Origin: CAYHZL01 sp964361075
GTDB lineage: Bacteria; Bacteroidota; Ignavibacteria; UBA10030; UBA8401
Reading direction: 5' to 3'
Length of the DNA: 16,950 bases
Assembly (NCBI GenBank): GCA_964361075.1
Contig: CAYHZL010000065.1
Location: forward strand, 1 to 16,950
The notes below the pieces were generated by a model. It worked only from the letters and a program-made list of their open reading frames with translations, did no database searches and was not told the origin of the DNA. This document shows positions 14,636 through 16,950 of the stretch, in pieces (the stretch's first letter is position 1; each line of letters starts with the position of its first letter). The translations under genes and the position numbers were made by a program.

Positions 14636-14977
14636 GACATCAACACCAGTGATTTCGGTTGTTGTTCGAGAACATAGTTGATGGTCGGCAGAGCAACTCG
14701 AATACGAATGTCATCTTGAATGACGCCGTTCTTCAACGGAACATTGAAAACAACACGCATGAGGATGCGTTTATTTTTTAGGTCAATATCTTTAACTGTT
14801 GGGCATCTCTAAAAACTAATTTAATGGAACACGTGAGCGAAGCCATCCCTTCGGGAGATAACACTGATGGGACTGATTTTCACTGATAAAATCCGTATTA
14901 ATCCATTTAATCCGTGTCATCAGTGTTCTATTTTTATTCATTCGTGAGTTTTTAGAGATGCCCTGTTTTTTGTTCAT
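14629..14977 (-). pseudogene. pgk: Remnant of a second phosphoglycerate kinase, interrupted by a family A element and truncated
   Basis: On the minus strand an ATG at 14977 begins MNKK, 3 nt after the toxin stop codon. The frame is then broken by the element at 14801-14963. It resumes at 14799 as TVKDIDLKNKRILMRVVFN, continuing VPLKNGVIQDDIRIRVALPT and a further 16 residues to LVLMSNL, a clear Pgk N-terminus. In RVDFNVP the Asp is replaced by Val, another sign of decay. Similarity stops at ATCTCG (about 14629-14634), where the sequence turns into a hairpin terminator, so about 340 residues are missing. If the element is removed without removing any bases, the reading frame is restored exactly. 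Confidence 0.9.
14801..14963. mobile_element. 163-bp MITE-like element, family A (complete copy)
   Basis: The ends are GGGCATCTCTAAAAAC (14801-14816) and its exact reverse complement (14948-14963). A nested pair, AACACTGATG (14860-14869) and CATCAGTGTT (14918-14927), brackets a region with repeated ATCCGT/ACTGAT words. A small hairpin module CATCCCTTCGGGA lies at 14844-14856. TGTT flanks both sides (14797-14800 and 14964-14967) and may be a 4-bp target duplication. It lies inside the fifth codon region of the dead pgk. Partial copies are at 1-51 and 16896-16950. Confidence 0.88.
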
Positions 14978-14980
14978 TTT

Positions 14981-15307
14981 TTATTGTGCAAGATTTTTGA
15001 ATTTTTCTAAAAATAGTTTTAGTAGAACATTGTCCAATTGACCAAGTTTAGCAATAATATCATCTTGTTTAATTGTTACAATACGATCAACTTTAAGAAC
15101 AGATGTAGTGCGAAGATTATTCACTTTATCTGGAGTCAGAAGAATGTCATTTTCATTTAATTCAGCAGGAACAACTGAACTAACCGCAGCAACAACAATG
15201 TCCCTAAACTTATCTTTTGTTTCGCAGATCACAACACATGGTCTCACTTTGCGCTGAGTAAAATCTGCGAACGGAAAAGGAACAAGAATAATGTCTCCTG
15301 TTTTCAT
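14981..15307 (-). CDS. MazF/PemK-family toxin (putative endoribonuclease)
   Basis: A 108-residue protein from the ATG at 15307. The start MKTGDIILVPFPFADF, followed by RKVRPCVVI (19-27), is the MazF/PemK/Kid signature of the CcdB-like barrel, and the downstream VAAVSSVVPAELNENDI and TTSVLKVDRIVTI segments also fit. Characterised family members cut mRNA. The frame is open to a GTG-type start at 15355, but the ATG at 15307 is better: it overlaps the antitoxin stop (ATGA) and gives the conserved N-terminus. The remains of the old pgk begin 3 nt after its stop codon, so the pair once led directly into pgk. It is a different family from the DUF4258 toxin downstream. Confidence 0.9.
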   Translation of the reverse strand: MKTGDIILVPFPFADFTQRKVRPCVVICETKDKFRDIVVAAVSSVVPAELNENDILLTPDKVNNLRTTSVLKVDRIVTIKQDDIIAKLGQLDNVLLKLFLEKFKNLAQ

Positions 15308-15513
15308 TTTTTTACCAAATAATCTTGGTAAAGGTCTTGTTCTTTTACTGCCCAAAAAGAAAAAGTATCTGTCTGCTCGGTAAAGTTACGAATTTCCTGT
15401 TCTTCTTCTAACTCTTCGATAAACGTTATGAGAACATTATATTTTTTATTTTTTGGAAAATCTTCTAGCGGGATAAATTCTTTTCCGTTATACATCGCCT
15501 TAATTGATATCAT
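15304..15513 (-). CDS. AF2212-like antitoxin, partner of the MazF-like toxin
   Basis: A 69-residue protein. The N-terminal strand pattern IKAMYNGKEFIPLEDFPKNK then YNVLITFIE resembles the AF2212-like/DUF104 antitoxin beta-region. It is followed by an acidic helix (EELEEEQEIRNF) and a C-terminal tail WAVKEQDLYQDYLVKK that likely wraps the toxin. The ribosome site GGAGGATAA sits directly before the ATG. The stop overlaps the toxin start by four bases. A terminator separates it from gap upstream, so it probably has its own promoter or uses read-through; no clear promoter is seen in the 27 nt between the terminator and the start codon. Confidence 0.78.
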   Translation of the reverse strand: MISIKAMYNGKEFIPLEDFPKNKKYNVLITFIEELEEEQEIRNFTEQTDTFSFWAVKEQDLYQDYLVKK

Positions 15514-15532
15514 TTATCCTCCAACAATATTG

Positions 15533-15570
15533 AAACAAAAGGGCTGAACTCGCGCTACGAGATTCAGCCC
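15533..15570 (-). terminator. Intrinsic terminator of gap
   Basis: On the minus strand GGGCTGAATCTCG pairs with CGAGTTCAGCCC (one bulge, 5-nt loop) and is followed by TTTTGTTTC. It lies 57 nt after the gap stop codon. The core TGAATCTCGTAGC(G/A)CGAGTTCA recurs at the broken end of the dead pgk, so it is a repeated terminator sequence in this locus. Confidence 0.85.
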
Positions 15571-15585
15571 ATGTTCAATGTATTC

Positions 15586-15618
15586 AGATGGAGTCCACCT
15601 TTGAGGTGGTCTCCATCT
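15586..15618. repeat. Hairpin repeat, family D, second copy
   Basis: AGATGGAGTCCACCT (15586-15600) pairs with AGGTGGTCTCCATCT (15604-15618) with one mismatch and a 3-nt loop. TTTTG follows on the plus strand, which is the wrong orientation to terminate gap. Similarity to the copy at 3032-3147 appears to run outward into the last codons of gap (GCATTACAAA, then ATAAG). Confidence 0.75.
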
Positions 15619-15626
15619 TTTGTTGC

Positions 15627-16694
15627 TTATTTTGTAATGCCAGCCATCTTTAGCACCAGATCAACAACGCGGGTTGAATATCCCCATTCGTTATCGTACC
15701 AGGAAATAACTTTGAAGAATCTCTTTTCACCTTTCAAATTATTTTGTAAGGTTGCAAGTGAATCGTAGATCGAGGAACGATCATCATGAATAAAGTCGGA
15801 TGAAACAACTTCTTCATCAGAATAACCGAGAATTCCTTTTAAATATGTTTCGGATGCTTTTTTGAATAACGCATCAATTTCTTCAATGGAGGTATCGCGT
15901 GTTGCACGGAACGTTAAATCAACAACAGAGACATCGGCAGTTGGAACGCGGAACGACATGCCTGTCAGTTTTCCTTTTGTTTGCGGAAGAACTTCGCCCA
16001 CTGCTTTTGCCGCGCCGGTTGTAGAAGGAATAATATTCATTGCTGCTGCACGTCCGCCGCGCCAATCTTTTTTTGAAGGACCATCAACTGTTTTTTGTGT
16101 TGCGGTGTACGAGTGAATGGTTGTCATCAAACCGGTTTCAATTCCGATTCCTTCTGATAACAATACATGCACAACCGGAGCTAAACAATTGGTGGTGCAC
16201 GATGCATTGGAGACGATAACATGCTTTGCAGCATCGTATTCATTGTCATTCACGCCCATCACGATTGTTTTTACATCGCCTTTCGCAGGTGCCGAGATGA
16301 GAACTTTTTTTGCACCGCCGGCAATGTGTCCTTTTGCTTTTTCTGAATCGGTGAACAGACCGGTTGATTCGATAACAATTTCAACACCAAGTTCTTTCCA
16401 TGGCAATTGCGAAGGATCTTTCTGAGCCATGACGCATTTAATTTTGTGACCATTCACAACAAGAATATCGTCTGCTTCCAACGATGGATTGCTTTTTTCG
16501 CTGGACACTGTTCCTTTGAAACGACCATGCACTGAATCATATTTTGTTTGATATGCGAAATATTCTGCGTCGGTGCTTACATCCACAACCGCAACAACAT
16601 CAATTTCTTTTCCTAGAACGCCTCTGTCTGCCATTGCGCTGATCACTTGGCGACCAATTCTACCAAAACCGTTAATACCTACTTTTACTGCCAT
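15627..16694 (-). CDS. gap: Glyceraldehyde-3-phosphate dehydrogenase, type I
   Basis: Gap oxidises glyceraldehyde-3-phosphate to 1,3-bisphosphoglycerate with NAD. The Rossmann start is KVGINGFGRIGRQV. D38 after the second strand (VVAVVDVSTD) favours NAD over NADP. The catalytic Cys166 is in SNASCTTNC and His194 in TTIHSYTATQ. RAAAMNIIPSTTGAAKAVG, SFRVPTADVSVVDLTF and WYDNEWGYSTRVVDL complete the signature. The protein is 355 residues, slightly longer than most bacterial enzymes of about 335, with extra residues around 60-80 and in a few loops. GGAGA lies about 10 nt before the ATG. It is the first gene of the glycolytic block and is followed by its own terminator. Confidence 0.97.
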   Translation of the reverse strand: MAVKVGINGFGRIGRQVISAMADRGVLGKEIDVVAVVDVSTDAEYFAYQTKYDSVHGRFKGTVSSEKSNPSLEADDILVVNGHKIKCVMAQKDPSQLPWKELGVEIVIESTGLFTDSEKAKGHIAGGAKKVLISAPAKGDVKTIVMGVNDNEYDAAKHVIVSNASCTTNCLAPVVHVLLSEGIGIETGLMTTIHSYTATQKTVDGPSKKDWRGGRAAAMNIIPSTTGAAKAVGEVLPQTKGKLTGMSFRVPTADVSVVDLTFRATRDTSIEEIDALFKKASETYLKGILGYSDEEVVSSDFIHDDRSSIYDSLATLQNNLKGEKRFFKVISWYDNEWGYSTRVVDLVLKMAGITK

Positions 16695-16714
16695 AATATA
16701 GAGTCTCCAAAAAT

Positions 16715-16740
16715 GTGAGCGAAGCCATCACTTCGTGATT
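16715..16740. repeat. Short hairpin module resembling the interior of family A elements
   Basis: GTGAGCGAAGCCATCACTTC then GTGATT matches the interior of the family A element (GTGAGCGAAGCCATCCCTTC) except that the small stem is TCAC/GTGA rather than TCCC/GGGA. It sits in the gap leader about 20 nt before the start codon. Terminal repeats are absent, so the module occurs alone. Confidence 0.6.
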
Positions 16741-16895
16741 TGTTCGTAATAAGTTGTACTTCCGTGATGAAAAGGTAACAAGAAATCGTGAGAGAGTCAA
16801 TGCAGGTTCTCGTGCAGGTGAGTTCAACAAGAACGCCACAATGCAATGAGAGGATACACTACTGTAGGCAAATAAAAAAATAATAATTTTCTATG

Positions 16896-16950
16896 GGGCA
16901 TCTCTAAAAACTAATTTAATGGAACACGTGAGCGAAGTCCCGAAGGGATG
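16896..16950. mobile_element. Left end of a family A MITE-like element, truncated by the window edge
   Basis: The first 42 bases are identical to the start of the complete copy at 14801, including the terminal GGGCATCTCTAAAAAC. After GCGAAG the sequence reads TCCCGAAGGGATG, the exact reverse complement of the CATCCCTTCGGGA at the same place in the complete copy. It lies about 200 bp upstream of gap; the intervening leader shows no gene. Confidence 0.85.

Noticed and set aside
15308..15355. 16-residue N-terminal extension of the MazF-like toxin
   Set aside because: The extension lies within the antitoxin gene and has no family similarity; the ATG at 15307 gives the conserved MKTGDI start and an ATGA overlap.
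16741..16895. Possible small gene or leader peptide upstream of gap
   Set aside because: No frame with a start codon and ribosome site of useful length was found on either strand; treated as leader and promoter region.

Overview
This is a low-GC bacterial chromosome segment. It is most likely from the Bacteroidota/Chlorobiota/Ignavibacteriota (FCB) group; Ignavibacteria-like is my inference from gene content and style, since there is no rRNA to anchor it. Supporting signs are a long PpiD-type parvulin foldase next to a small beta-barrel protein, a DUF6249-like membrane protein with a DUF4097-like secreted protein beside an ECF sigma factor, outer-membrane beta-barrel proteins ending in Phe, and dense short inverted-repeat elements between genes.

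Layout, left to right. (1) 1-51 is the right end of a repeat element. (2) 67-2871 (minus) is a two-gene envelope unit: a PpiD/SurA-like periplasmic foldase, then a small outer-membrane beta-barrel protein. (3) 2872-3195 is non-coding and holds a hairpin repeat. (4) 3196-4062 (minus) is folD. A 142-bp element with perfect 20-bp terminal inverted repeats follows at 4108-4249. (5) 4264-6660 (minus) is a GT-C type glycosyltransferase followed by a YmdB-family phosphodiesterase with a TTG start. (6) 6784-9110 is a signalling locus: an ECF sigma factor and its membrane anti-sigma factor on minus, and diverging from them a DUF6249-like membrane protein and a secreted DUF4097-like protein on plus. Both divergent promoters carry the same motif pair, TTGAAAC-N17-AGTC, and the sigma-factor transcript is predicted to be leaderless. 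(7) A bidirectional terminator separates this from ispG (9195-10325, minus). (8) 10326-10772 holds a 181-bp MITE-like element with an 8-bp target-site duplication, sitting against the C-terminal fragment of a GxxExxY-family gene. (9) 10773-16694 (minus) is a glycolytic block: gap, an AF2212-like/MazF-like toxin-antitoxin pair, a dead pgk split by a 163-bp MITE-like element, a signal-peptide protein with two Sm-like repeats and a beta-barrel, an intact pgk, a DUF4258/YgiT-type zinc-finger pair, and a rhomboid protease. (10) 16695-16950 is the gap leader, ending in another copy of the 163-bp element family.

Functionally, gap and pgk catalyse consecutive glycolytic steps, folD supplies one-carbon folates and ispG makes isoprenoid precursors, so this is core chromosome. 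The accessory layer is two small toxin-antitoxin pairs woven into the glycolytic block and at least four families of short inverted-repeat elements that share internal hairpin modules. The least ordinary observations are the replaced pgk (an old copy directly behind the toxin, interrupted just after its start codon, with a divergent functional pgk downstream), the matched divergent ECF promoters, and the hairpin module shared between unrelated terminal-repeat families and found in both orientations. I see no phage, CRISPR array, full insertion sequence or clearly undescribed multi-gene system.
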